Assembly (NCBI RefSeq): GCF_014642075.1 | Contig: NZ_BMIK01000011.1 | Location: 103,469 to 167,468 of the forward strand | Direction: 5' to 3' | DNA length: 64,000 nt | Source: Parapedobacter defluvii | GTDB taxonomy: Bacteria; Bacteroidota; Bacteroidia; Sphingobacteriales; Sphingobacteriaceae | Part shown: positions 18,042 through 25,991 of the stretch, piece after piece | Position numbering within the stretch: position 1 is the first letter of the stretch | Layout: every line of letters begins with the position of its first letter | Program-made: the position numbers and the translations under genes | Notes under the pieces: generated by a model | Database searches by the model: none | What the model was told of the DNA's origin: nothing | What the model saw: only the letters and a program-made list of their open reading frames with translations

Positions 18042-20045
18042 ATGAAGAAGTATGTAATCCTGGTAGCTTTTACGCTCGCTACCGCAGCAGCCTCTGCCCA
18101 ACAGCCTCACGCCATTAACCTGGAGTTTATGGACACTTCGGTGCGCCCCCAGGACGATTTCTATAATTACGTGAACGGAAATTGGATGAAAACGGTGGAG
18201 ATACCCTCAGACCAATCGCGTTGGGGGAGCTTCAATGAACTCATTGAGAAGACCAATGAAGCTACCCTGAAAATCTTACAGGAATCGTTGGAACAAACCA
18301 ATCCAAAAGGATCGGACAGGCAAAAAATTGCAGATCTGTACCGGAGTTATACCGATTTCGATGCGCGGGATAAGGTAGGTATCGGGCCGATTAGGCCTTT
18401 CCTTCAAAAAGTAGATGCCATTCGGGACTTCGACGACCTGTATCGGTACCTCGTAGAAATGGCACCCATCGGGGGGAATCCGTTTTTCAGTGCAAGTGTA
18501 TCGGCGCACATGAAAAACAGCAACGTTAATGCAATTTACCTGGGTGCCGCCAGCCTTGGATTGGGAAGAGCCTATTACCAAAAAGAAGACGAAGCCAACG
18601 CCAAGACCTTGGTAAATTATCAAAATTACATCAATACACTGTTTCCCAAGGTTGGGCAACTGACGCGCGACTTAAAAGGGCCAAAGATTGTTGCGTTTGA
18701 AAAAGAACTGGCAAGCCACATGCTCACCGTAGAGCAGGTCCGCAATGCATCGCTTCGCTACAATCCGGTGGCGGTGTCCGATCTGAAAAAGATGGTAAAA
18801 AATATTGATCTCGCGCAATATCTTTCGGATTTGGGATTCAGAGCGGATACGGTCATCATCGGTGAATTGGCTTATTACAAGGCGCTTGACAAGGTGCTGA
18901 AACCTGAAAACCTAGAAGTGATTAAAGATCTTCTGCGTTTTGAGATTGCAAATGGTGCGGCCACAAGCCTTACCCGAGAGCTGGATCAAATCAGTTTCGA
19001 TTTTTGGGGAAAGACATTGAATGGGCAAAAAGAACAGCGTTCTTTGGATAAGCGGGGACTGCAATTCGTAAATGGAACGGCAGGGGAGCTGCTGGGAAAA
19101 TTGTATGTGGACCGTCATTTTCCGGCAGAGGCGAAAAGTGCTGCAGAAGAATTGGTTACCTACCTTAGAAAGTCTTTCGCACACCGGATCGGCCAACTGC
19201 AATGGATGTCTGCCGAGACCAAGGAAAAGGCATTGGAGAAGTTGGATAAGTTTAATGTGAAAATCGGATACCCCGATAAGTGGAAAGATTATTCTAAACT
19301 TGAAGTCGGTACTTCCCTGTTTGAAAACGTGCTGAATGCCCGCCGCTGGCGGTTTGAGGAAAACCGGGCCAAGCAGGATAAGCCGGTAGATAAAACCGAA
19401 TGGGGGATGACGCCGCAGACGGTTAATGCATATTACAGTCCCCTTTACAACGAGATTGTCTTCCCTGCCGCAATTTTGCAGCCACCGTTTTACGACTATA
19501 AAGCGGATCCCGCAGTCAATTTTGGAGGTATCGGCGCCGTGATCGGCCACGAGCTATCGCACGGATTTGACGACAGCGGTTCGCAGTATGATGGAGACGG
19601 AAATCTTAACAACTGGTGGACCGAGGAGGATAAAACCAAATTCGAAGCTGCAACAGCTGCGCTGGCAGCCCAGTTTGAAGCCTACGAACCGATACCGGGT
19701 GTTTTTGTGAACGGACGGTTTACGCTGGGCGAGAACATTGGTGACCTGGGAGGTGTATCTGTTGCTTATGAAGCCTTGCAGATGTACCTGAAAGACAAGG
19801 GCGAGCCCGGGAAGATTGATGGTTTTACGCAGCAACAGCGTTTCTTCCTTTCGTGGGCAACTATCTGGCGTACCAAAACCACGGAGGCATTTGTGGTCAA
19901 TCAGGTAAAAACAGACCCGCATTCCCCTGCCCAATACCGGGCTGTTGGTCCGCTCGTAAATGTTGATGCGTTTTATGAAGCATTTGATATCCGGGAGGGT
20001 GACAAATTGTTTGTTCCGAAAGAAAAGCGCATCGTGATCTGGTGA
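18042..20045 (+). CDS. pepO: M13 family metalloendopeptidase (PepO/neprilysin-like)
   Basis: 667 aa zinc endopeptidase with an N-terminal signal peptide (cleavage near ASAQQ, residue 20). The N-terminal M13 domain begins DTSVRPQDDFYNYVNGNWMK. The catalytic domain has NAYYSP, the zinc site GHELSHGFDD (HExxH) near residue 507, and the downstream zinc ligand Glu in LGENIGDLGG near residue 564, ending in the usual CxxW-like VIW. A periplasmic or secreted oligopeptidase. It is followed by a clear intrinsic terminator. Confidence 0.93.
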   Translation: MKKYVILVAFTLATAAASAQQPHAINLEFMDTSVRPQDDFYNYVNGNWMKTVEIPSDQSRWGSFNELIEKTNEATLKILQESLEQTNPKGSDRQKIADLYRSYTDFDARDKVGIGPIRPFLQKVDAIRDFDDLYRYLVEMAPIGGNPFFSASVSAHMKNSNVNAIYLGAASLGLGRAYYQKEDEANAKTLVNYQNYINTLFPKVGQLTRDLKGPKIVAFEKELASHMLTVEQVRNASLRYNPVAVSDLKKMVKNIDLAQYLSDLGFRADTVIIGELAYYKALDKVLKPENLEVIKDLLRFEIANGAATSLTRELDQISFDFWGKTLNGQKEQRSLDKRGLQFVNGTAGELLGKLYVDRHFPAEAKSAAEELVTYLRKSFAHRIGQLQWMSAETKEKALEKLDKFNVKIGYPDKWKDYSKLEVGTSLFENVLNARRWRFEENRAKQDKPVDKTEWGMTPQTVNAYYSPLYNEIVFPAAILQPPFYDYKADPAVNFGGIGAVIGHELSHGFDDSGSQYDGDGNLNNWWTEEDKTKFEAATAALAAQFEAYEPIPGVFVNGRFTLGENIGDLGGVSVAYEALQMYLKDKGEPGKIDGFTQQQRFFLSWATIWRTKTTEAFVVNQVKTDPHSPAQYRAVGPLVNVDAFYEAFDIREGDKLFVPKEKRIVIW

Positions 20046-20070
20046 TGATTCGCTGCTGATACACAAAATG

Positions 20071-20099
20071 GCCGATCCATTCCGGGATCGGCTTTTTTT
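20071..20099 (+). terminator. Rho-independent terminator after the M13 peptidase gene
   Basis: Perfect 8-bp stem GCCGATCC (20071-20078) / GGATCGGC (20085-20092) with a 6-nt loop, followed by a run of T at 20093-20099. It lies 26 nt after the peptidase stop. Confidence 0.85.
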
Positions 20100-20135
20100 G
20101 CAGGGATCAGAGCCTACGGATTGTCGTAGATATTT

Positions 20136-20167
20136 TTGATTCGTGTCCGGAATTCGCCGTATCTTCG
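20136..20167 (+). promoter_or_regulatory. Promoter candidate of the DMT-family gene
   Basis: TTG 20136-20138, 21-nt spacer, TATCTTCG 20160-20167 (one mismatch to TAnnTTTG). ATG follows at 20186. Confidence 0.45.
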
Positions 20168-20185
20168 TGCGTCGTTTTTCAAAAT

Positions 20186-20560
20186 ATGTTAAAAAAGGCC
20201 ATCCTGACCGTGGGGCTGCTGGTGCTGTCCAACGCGTTTATGACGCTTGCCTGGTACGGGCACCTGAAGTTCAAGGAAATGAACTGGTTCAATAACTTAG
20301 GGTTGGTTGGCGTAATTTTCATCAGTTGGGGTATTGCGCTTTTTGAGTACTCGCTCCAGGTGCCTGCCAACCGGATCGGCTTCAGTGAAAACGGCGGACC
20401 GTTCAACCTGTGGCAGCTGAAAGTCATTCAGGAAGTTATCACGCTGACGGTCTTCTCCGTATTCGCCATCGTTTTCTTCAAAAACGAACCCCTCCGCATC
20501 AATCACCTCATTGGTTTCGTATTTCTGGTATTGGCTGTGTACTTTATCTTTAAGAAGTAA
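20186..20560 (+). CDS. DMT-family membrane protein (DUF486)
   Basis: 124 aa with four hydrophobic helices (LTVGLLVLSNAFMTLAWYGH, NNLGLVGVIFISWGIALFEY, VITLTVFSVFAIVFF and IGFVFLVLAVYFIFK). The EYxLQVPANRIG and GPFNxWQLKVIQEVITLxVF blocks are diagnostic for the DUF486/DMT small-transporter family. It likely acts as a dimer in the inner membrane; the substrate is unknown. Confidence 0.9.
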   Translation: MLKKAILTVGLLVLSNAFMTLAWYGHLKFKEMNWFNNLGLVGVIFISWGIALFEYSLQVPANRIGFSENGGPFNLWQLKVIQEVITLTVFSVFAIVFFKNEPLRINHLIGFVFLVLAVYFIFKK

Positions 20561-20876
20561 GACCATTTCAACCTGGGGAGATAAGGCACATCCGGATACG
20601 TTGCGGAACGGATAAAAAGCAAAAAAACCTTGTTAGTTTAAATCATTTCCGTCATTTTTGTAGTGGAGATAGCGAATGCAAATGGCATTGCGTACTTTAT
20701 TTCGTGAAACCGATTCCCTGATTTATTGCCCGCTATATGAAGTGGGAACGCTCCGCACGATAGGGAATTGAAGCAATTTTTTCAGGTAACGATTGCTCGT
20801 TTGTATCCATGCCCTTGTTTAAAGGGTGTTCCCTTTTATTTTTTTGCGTAGCCATCGATGCCCAAAGCGATTTCGG
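20561..20876. other. Intergenic stretch with a small terminator-like hairpin
   Basis: 316 nt between the DMT-family gene and the sulfotransferase. AAAGGG (20821-20826) / CCCTTT (20831-20836) followed by TATTTTTTT forms a small terminator-like hairpin 40 nt before the sulfotransferase start and could act as an attenuator. Otherwise no gene is seen. Confidence 0.4.
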
Positions 20877-21665
20877 ATGAAGTTATTTTGGAAACATAAA
20901 TCACCAAAGCATTTGGTATTCATTGCAGGTTGTCCCCGTTCGGGTACGTCGTGGACCTGGGGTTTGTTGTCGTCCTTCAAACAGGTGGAGCCGCTCCTTA
21001 TCGAGGATTTTCCCACCCTGGCAAAACGACACAGCGTCAAACAGATGAAAACAGGTGCGGGGTTTGTCACCACGGAAACGGGCATTTTTCATTGGAACCT
21101 CACAGACCGCGAAATCCGTCAAGGTATCGCCGAAAAGGCGCGCCGGTATCCCGGTGCGGTATTGCTGGAGAAAACACCGGCTAACGCGTTGCAGCTCGAT
21201 CGTATCACGACCTTGTTTCCGAAAGCGAAAATCATTCATGTCATCCGCGATCCGCGCGCCGTCGTCAACAGCATGTTGCGGAGTACATTCAGCAGCGGAC
21301 TGCGGTTAGCCCATACGGTTTCAGAAGCCATTGCGTTATACCGGCGGTATGCGGAGGCCGCTGAACCTTATAAGAGCTATGAACATCTGATGCGTATACA
21401 CTACGAGTCGCTTTGGCGCGATCCGTTTAAGGAACTGGGAAGGATCTGCCGTTTTATTGGGGTCGATGCGAGCAGGGAAGACCTGGAACAGGTGGTTAAA
21501 GCCAATACTGCAAAAGCACAGACGCTAGCAAGCAATGATTTCAGAAAAGGAAAAATCAATTCGTATTGCGAGGAATTAGATAAACGGGGCTTGCTGCAGA
21601 TTGAGCAAGAGCTGGCGGATGTGTTTGACACATATGGCTACCCATTCGAGGTGAAACAGATTTGA
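20877..21665 (+). CDS. Sulfotransferase family protein
   Basis: 262 aa from ATG 20877. The 5'-phosphosulfate loop is HLVFIAGCPRSGTSW near residues 12-27 and the 3'-phosphate motif is KIIHVIRDPRAVVNSML near residues 117-135; both bind PAPS. The C-terminus has YESLWRDPFKELGRICRFIG typical of the family. It transfers sulfate from PAPS to an unknown acceptor (glycan, lipid or tyrosine). The APS kinase gene follows after 4 nt, so donor supply and use are co-transcribed. An in-frame start at 20826 is less likely because it precedes the conserved KHLVFI strand by 30 residues. Confidence 0.85.
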   Translation: MKLFWKHKSPKHLVFIAGCPRSGTSWTWGLLSSFKQVEPLLIEDFPTLAKRHSVKQMKTGAGFVTTETGIFHWNLTDREIRQGIAEKARRYPGAVLLEKTPANALQLDRITTLFPKAKIIHVIRDPRAVVNSMLRSTFSSGLRLAHTVSEAIALYRRYAEAAEPYKSYEHLMRIHYESLWRDPFKELGRICRFIGVDASREDLEQVVKANTAKAQTLASNDFRKGKINSYCEELDKRGLLQIEQELADVFDTYGYPFEVKQI

Positions 21666-21669
21666 AAAT

Positions 21670-22209
21670 ATGATTATCCAACTGACAGGGCTTTCCGGCG
21701 CCGGTAAATCGACCATTGCACAGCATGTAGCAGGGAAGCTGGTCTCATCGGGTATACCCGCGGAGGTGATTGATGGCGACCGCTACCGAAAAACCGTATG
21801 CAAAGACCTGGGGTTCTCCAAGAAAGACCGGTGCGAGAATATCCGCCGTTTGGGTAAAATTGCAGCGGAGAAAGCCCGGGCGGGCAATGTGGTCATCTTA
21901 GCTGCCATTAATCCCTACGAGGAAGTCCGCCGTGAACTCGCACAGCAGTATCAGGCGAAGACGGTATTCATTGACTGCAACCTGCCAACGTTGATCAACC
22001 GCGACACCAAGGGGTTGTACTACCGGGCCATGCTGCCCCCGTCTCATCCTGACAAACTTCTGAATTTGACGGGCGTAAACGACACGTATGAAGCCCCCAA
22101 CTGCCCCGACCTGGTACTTAGGACCGATCAGGAGCAATTGGAGGAATCCGCAGGTAAATTATACCGGTACATCGTGTCCCGGCTTCCTGCTGCGTTTATT
22201 TCGCGGTAG
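21670..22209 (+). CDS. cysC: Adenylyl-sulfate (APS) kinase
   Basis: 179 aa cytosolic enzyme phosphorylating APS to PAPS. Walker A GLSGAGKST at residues 7-15, the DGDRYR substrate loop near residue 38, DLGFSKKDRCENIRRLG near residues 46-62 and FIDCNLPTLINRDTKGLY near residues 97-114 are all family marks. It directly follows the sulfotransferase, which consumes PAPS. No ATP sulfurylase gene is in the window. The last 14 nt overlap the convergent tag gene. Confidence 0.92.
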   Translation: MIIQLTGLSGAGKSTIAQHVAGKLVSSGIPAEVIDGDRYRKTVCKDLGFSKKDRCENIRRLGKIAAEKARAGNVVILAAINPYEEVRRELAQQYQAKTVFIDCNLPTLINRDTKGLYYRAMLPPSHPDKLLNLTGVNDTYEAPNCPDLVLRTDQEQLEESAGKLYRYIVSRLPAAFISR

Positions 22210-22750
22210 CCCACATAGGTTTCAACTTCAGTATTTGTGAATGCACGGGGCAATGGGTGGCGTGCGCACCTGGCAGGTAGCCCGTACTCATCAGAAACTC
22301 GTTGACGATTTCCCCTCCGGTGAATTTAAAGGTCTTCTTGAACAGCTTCATCCACTCGGGCAGTGTTTTGGGATGATGATGTTCCAGCCATTTTTCAAAG
22401 GATCCATATTCTTCTTGCAGTTGAAGTATCGCTTTCGCATTTTCAATCGCTGCGTTGATTTTAAGACCATTGCGGATAATTCCTGCATCGGCCAATAGCC
22501 GCTGCCGGTCCGTTTCGGTATATGCTGCTACTTTTCCGATATCAAAGTTATCATAGGCTTTGCGGAAGGCTTCTTCCTTACGCAGAATGGTTTCCCAGCT
22601 CAGTCCGGCTTGGTTGATTTCCATAATGAGTCTTCCGAACAGTTCGTTGTCATCGTGGAGGGGGAACCCGTAGTGGTTGTCGTGGTAATTTTTGTGCAGC
22701 GCCTGGCGTGTTTCGGGCTGCATGGTGGGTATGTAATCGCAGTAGGACAT
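22196..22750 (-). CDS. tag: DNA-3-methyladenine glycosylase I
   Basis: 184 aa from ATG 22750 (MSYCDYIPTMQPE). Removes 3-methyladenine from alkylated DNA. Visible marks are YHDNHYGFPLHDDNELFGRL, ExxQAGLSWETILRKEEAFR (AGLSW substrate pocket), LLADAGIIRNGLKINAAIEN (helix-hairpin-helix equivalent), and C-terminal TGYLPGAHATHCPVH with the zinc-ligand Cys/His. One zinc-site Cys near the N-terminus is Cys4. An upstream in-frame Met at 22789 is not needed. Confidence 0.92.
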   Translation of the reverse strand: MSYCDYIPTMQPETRQALHKNYHDNHYGFPLHDDNELFGRLIMEINQAGLSWETILRKEEAFRKAYDNFDIGKVAAYTETDRQRLLADAGIIRNGLKINAAIENAKAILQLQEEYGSFEKWLEHHHPKTLPEWMKLFKKTFKFTGGEIVNEFLMSTGYLPGAHATHCPVHSQILKLKPMWATAK

Positions 22751-22849
22751 CGTTGTAGCGTGTTGGAATATGGATGCGAATTTAAGCAAAAAAAATTAGC
22801 ATAATCCGACAGACTTACGTTTTATGTCATTTTTTATATAAGTTTAAGC

Positions 22850-23362
22850 ATGGATAAATGGTCGTCATTGATACAGGATGCTTTTTCTGACTTCTCGGTT
22901 CCCCAGCGTTGGGCCGATTTGGGATGCGGGGAAGGTACTTTTACCTACGCACTCGGCAGCCTGTTGCCTGATGGCAGCATGCTATATGCGATCGATGCCG
23001 AACCACAGAAATTGAACAAACGGGAAGGAGGGACGGATATTACTTTCCGGCAAATGGACTTCGAACGGGAACCTTTACCGTTGCAGGATCTGGACGGTAT
23101 TATGCTCGCAAATGCCCTCCATTACGTGCACGATAAAAAAACCTTAATTGGCAGGCTGTCACATAGCTGTAAACCGCAACATGCATTCCTCATTGTGGAA
23201 TACGACACCCTGACCGCTAATCCGTGGGTACCATATCCCATTGATTTCCCGACATTGGTAACACTGTTCCAGCGGGTAGGCTATCGGAAGGTGGTACGAC
23301 TGGGTGAACGCAAATCGCGGTATGGCGGAAAGATGTATGCTGCATGGATTGAAAATGACTAA
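22850..23362 (+). CDS. Class I SAM-dependent methyltransferase
   Basis: 170 aa. SAM-binding motif I is WADLGCGEGTFT near residues 21-32; motif II is AIDAEPQKL; motif IV is DGIMLANALHYV near residue 84. It is a short single-domain enzyme without a substrate-recognition domain, so the target is unknown. Convergent with the ABC-F gene (4-nt overlap). A weak -7 element (TAAGTTTA, 22839-22846) lies directly before the ATG. Confidence 0.82.
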   Translation: MDKWSSLIQDAFSDFSVPQRWADLGCGEGTFTYALGSLLPDGSMLYAIDAEPQKLNKREGGTDITFRQMDFEREPLPLQDLDGIMLANALHYVHDKKTLIGRLSHSCKPQHAFLIVEYDTLTANPWVPYPIDFPTLVTLFQRVGYRKVVRLGERKSRYGGKMYAAWIEND

Positions 23363-24951
23363 ATCAGCGTAAGAGTCCGTTCGGTATGGACTTGCTTTAA
23401 AAAATAGTCATCGTGGGATACCACAATCAATGTGCCCTGGTATTCGTTGATGGCTGCCGTCAGTATTTCAACGTTTTGTATATCCAGGTTATTCGTCGGT
23501 TCATCCAGCACAATAACATCGGGCGATTGGTTGCCGATCGTCAGGCAGCAAAGCATCAGCCGCATCCGTTCGCCGCCGCTCAGAGCACTGCAGGGTTTGT
23601 TCCAGTCGTTTTTCGTAAATAAAAAGCGATTGAGCCGGATTTTGATTTCATGCTCCTGCAATGCGGACGCATTGAATGTTTGGGCCTGTTCGTAAACGTT
23701 GAGCCTGTTGTCAATCAGTGAATAATCCTGGTCTATGTAGACTGAACGGGTAATTGACCGGTGTATTGTTCCCGTTTGCGGTTCCAGTGCGCCCAGCACG
23801 ATCTTGATAAGTGTTGTTTTGCCGGAACCATTCAATCCGCGGAGTGCAATCCGTTCGCCACTGGCAATTTGGAACGTCAATTTTTCTTTCCAAAGCAGCT
23901 GGTTATGGTACGAAAAATTGATAGCATCTGCTGAAAACAGTAGCTTTCCGCGATGTAAAGCGGAATTGTCAAAACCGAATTTCATTTGGTCAATGCCGGG
24001 TAGTTCTTTCCGTAAATCTTGTAGTTCTCTCGAAATACCACTGATTTTTTCGGTATGTACACCTTTTAGTTTTGCGGTGCTTTTTTCGGCACTGTTGCGC
24101 AGCGTGTTCATCATAATTCGCGCGACACCGGCTTTCTCTTGCTTCTTTTTTCCGCGTACATCCTGCCGCTGTTGCCTTTCCTGGGTTTGCCGCTCTTTTT
24201 CCCGGGCTTTCCGAAGTGCTTTTTCCCTGGTAAGGATATCATGCTGCCGTGCATGGTCTGCCAGTTGTTTTTGTTCCCTATAAAAGTCGTAATTGCCCCC
24301 GTAGGTAGTGATCCCTTGTTTATCCAATTCGGAGACCGTATCCAACAGGTTCAGCAGGACCCGATCGTGACTCACAACGATCAATGTGCTGGATGTGGAT
24401 TCAACCAAATTATAGAGCAGATTCCGGCCAGCCGTATCCAGGTGGTTGCTGGGCTCATCCAGTAAGATGAGCTTCGGCTGATGGATGGAAATTCCCGCCA
24501 GGAAGACCTTAGTCTTTTGCCCACCGCTCAGGAATGCCAGTTGCTGGGATAAATCCAGGTCGGCCAACTCCCATTTGCTAAGCGCTTCGGTGCAACGGTC
24601 TTCAATGGTCCAGTCATCGTCCAATACAGTAAGATTGTGTTCGGTCACATGTCCATTCAGGATTTCATGGAGTGCATTGATCTTTTCAGCCACCTGCAAT
24701 GCCTGTGCAATGGTCAGGTGATTCGATTGCCCGAACAACTGTGGCACATAGTAGGGCGAGGCATCGACGTGCAAAAGGCCGTCAGCAGGGGGAAGTTCGC
24801 CCGCAATGATTTTCAGCAATGTGGATTTTCCGGCACCGTTGGGGCCGATCAGGGCAACTTTATCGGTTTTGTTGACCGATAAATGGATATTGCTGAATAG
24901 TAAGTCTTTATTGGGGAGTAAATAAGTTATATTTTCTAACGTAATCATCAT
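23359..24951 (-). CDS. ABC-F family ATPase (ribosome-associated)
   Basis: 530 aa cytosolic protein with two ABC domains and no membrane part. First domain: Walker A GPNGAGKST near residue 36, signature LSGGQKTK near residue 145, Walker B LILLDEPSNHLD. Second domain: GLNGSGKTT near residue 362, LSGGERMRL and VIVLDEPTNNLD. The two are joined by a charged linker (residues 220-300, REKALRKAREKERQTQERQQ) that is the P-site tRNA interaction motif of ABC-F proteins. ABC-F factors act on ribosomes in antibiotic protection or translation quality control. The 110-nt leader and upstream hairpin may indicate attenuation control. Confidence 0.88.
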   Translation of the reverse strand: MMITLENITYLLPNKDLLFSNIHLSVNKTDKVALIGPNGAGKSTLLKIIAGELPPADGLLHVDASPYYVPQLFGQSNHLTIAQALQVAEKINALHEILNGHVTEHNLTVLDDDWTIEDRCTEALSKWELADLDLSQQLAFLSGGQKTKVFLAGISIHQPKLILLDEPSNHLDTAGRNLLYNLVESTSSTLIVVSHDRVLLNLLDTVSELDKQGITTYGGNYDFYREQKQLADHARQHDILTREKALRKAREKERQTQERQQRQDVRGKKKQEKAGVARIMMNTLRNSAEKSTAKLKGVHTEKISGISRELQDLRKELPGIDQMKFGFDNSALHRGKLLFSADAINFSYHNQLLWKEKLTFQIASGERIALRGLNGSGKTTLIKIVLGALEPQTGTIHRSITRSVYIDQDYSLIDNRLNVYEQAQTFNASALQEHEIKIRLNRFLFTKNDWNKPCSALSGGERMRLMLCCLTIGNQSPDVIVLDEPTNNLDIQNVEILTAAINEYQGTLIVVSHDDYFLKQVHTERTLTLI

Positions 24952-25060
24952 TTCTTTCTTTAGCGTGTGGGTATGGTAGCAACCGTGTTTTTGGAACGAT
25001 CGGGGCTGTTACTGCGCGAAAGAAATGACTATTACATAAATATGTTGTCTGTTATAGGGG

Positions 25061-25200
25061 CAAAGATAAGAGAATCTTCACTATTTCTGTGCTTGGCGTT
25101 AATAATAAACGCAAGTTATAACGATTCTGCAGGGAGTCATCATTTCAATCCAGATCAAAAGACATGGATACCGGTCGCTGCTTTGAGAAGAGCGACCGGT
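25061..25200 (-). promoter_or_regulatory. Structured upstream region of the ABC-F gene
   Basis: On the minus strand TATCTTTG (25068-25061) matches the -7 consensus about 110 nt before the ATG; no good -33 TTG was found. Further upstream, ACCGGTCGCT (25170-25179) and AGCGACCGGT (25191-25200) form a perfect 10-bp hairpin. The transcribed leader contains the minimal ORF ATG-TAA near 25042-25037. The remainder of the 24952-25350 gap has no other feature. Confidence 0.35.
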
Positions 25201-25350
25201 ACCGTGGCCTTTATTTGTGAACAGCCTTCGCGTATTCCACAAAAATAAGATTGTATTCGGGGAGAAAAATGGCGGAAATCAGGGGTTTTTAAGCTGTGCT
25301 GCCTCGATTTGGGAAAATATGGCGAATTTTGTGGTCAGAATTTGCAGACT

Positions 25351-25980
25351 ATGACATCCATTTTCATCACCGATGACCACCCACTTGTATTGGAGGGACT
25401 GAAAAATATACTGGCGGAGGCAAATACACTACAGGTTGCAGGATGTTTTGCCAATGCCGCAACCACCTTGGAAGCGATCAAAGAAACCTTTCCCGATGTA
25501 CTGTTGCTGGATATCAACCTGCCTGACGCCAACGGGATTGAGCTGGTGCAAAAAGTGAAATCTTTGTCGCCCAATACTCGTATCATTGCGCTTAGCGTGC
25601 ATAATGAATATGCCGTAATTAATAGCATGTTCAACGAAGGGGCCGACGGCTATATCCAAAAAAATGCGTTGGGCGATGAGATCATCGAGGGTATTAAGAC
25701 GGTGCTGGAAGGCAGGCGTTTCCTCTGTTCACAGTCGGCCGCAATTATGTGCCAGAAAGACAAAGATGGCCTGCAAAATGTGCCGAAAGTGACCCGGCGG
25801 GAGAAAGAAATTCTGCAACAGGCTGCCAAAGGGTTAACCACGCAGCAGATTGCTGATGTACTGTTTATCAGCCCACATACGGTAGAGAGCCATCGTAAAA
25901 ATCTGATGGAGAAATTCGAGGTAAAAAACCTGGCCTCGGCCATCAAACTGGCCACGGAATACGGCCTTATCCGCGAATGA
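25351..25980 (+). CDS. NarL/LuxR-type response regulator
   Basis: 209 aa from ATG 25351 (MTSIFITDDHPLVLEGL). Receiver domain with DD at residues 8-9, phospho-acceptor Asp in VLLLDINLPD near residue 53, and Lys in YIQKNA near residue 104. The C-terminal LuxR helix-turn-helix is VTRREKEILQQAAKGLTTQQ followed by IADVLFISPHTVESHRKN. Convergent with the histidine kinase gene 11 nt away, its likely partner. The in-frame start at 25309 is unnecessary. Confidence 0.9.
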   Translation: MTSIFITDDHPLVLEGLKNILAEANTLQVAGCFANAATTLEAIKETFPDVLLLDINLPDANGIELVQKVKSLSPNTRIIALSVHNEYAVINSMFNEGADGYIQKNALGDEIIEGIKTVLEGRRFLCSQSAAIMCQKDKDGLQNVPKVTRREKEILQQAAKGLTTQQIADVLFISPHTVESHRKNLMEKFEVKNLASAIKLATEYGLIRE

Positions 25981-25991
25981 TCGGATACAGA

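Noticed and set aside
24967..25248. Plus-strand 93-aa ORF upstream of the response regulator
   Set aside because: It covers the ABC-F promoter/leader and a hairpin, has no domain or coding character, and its composition is like non-coding sequence.
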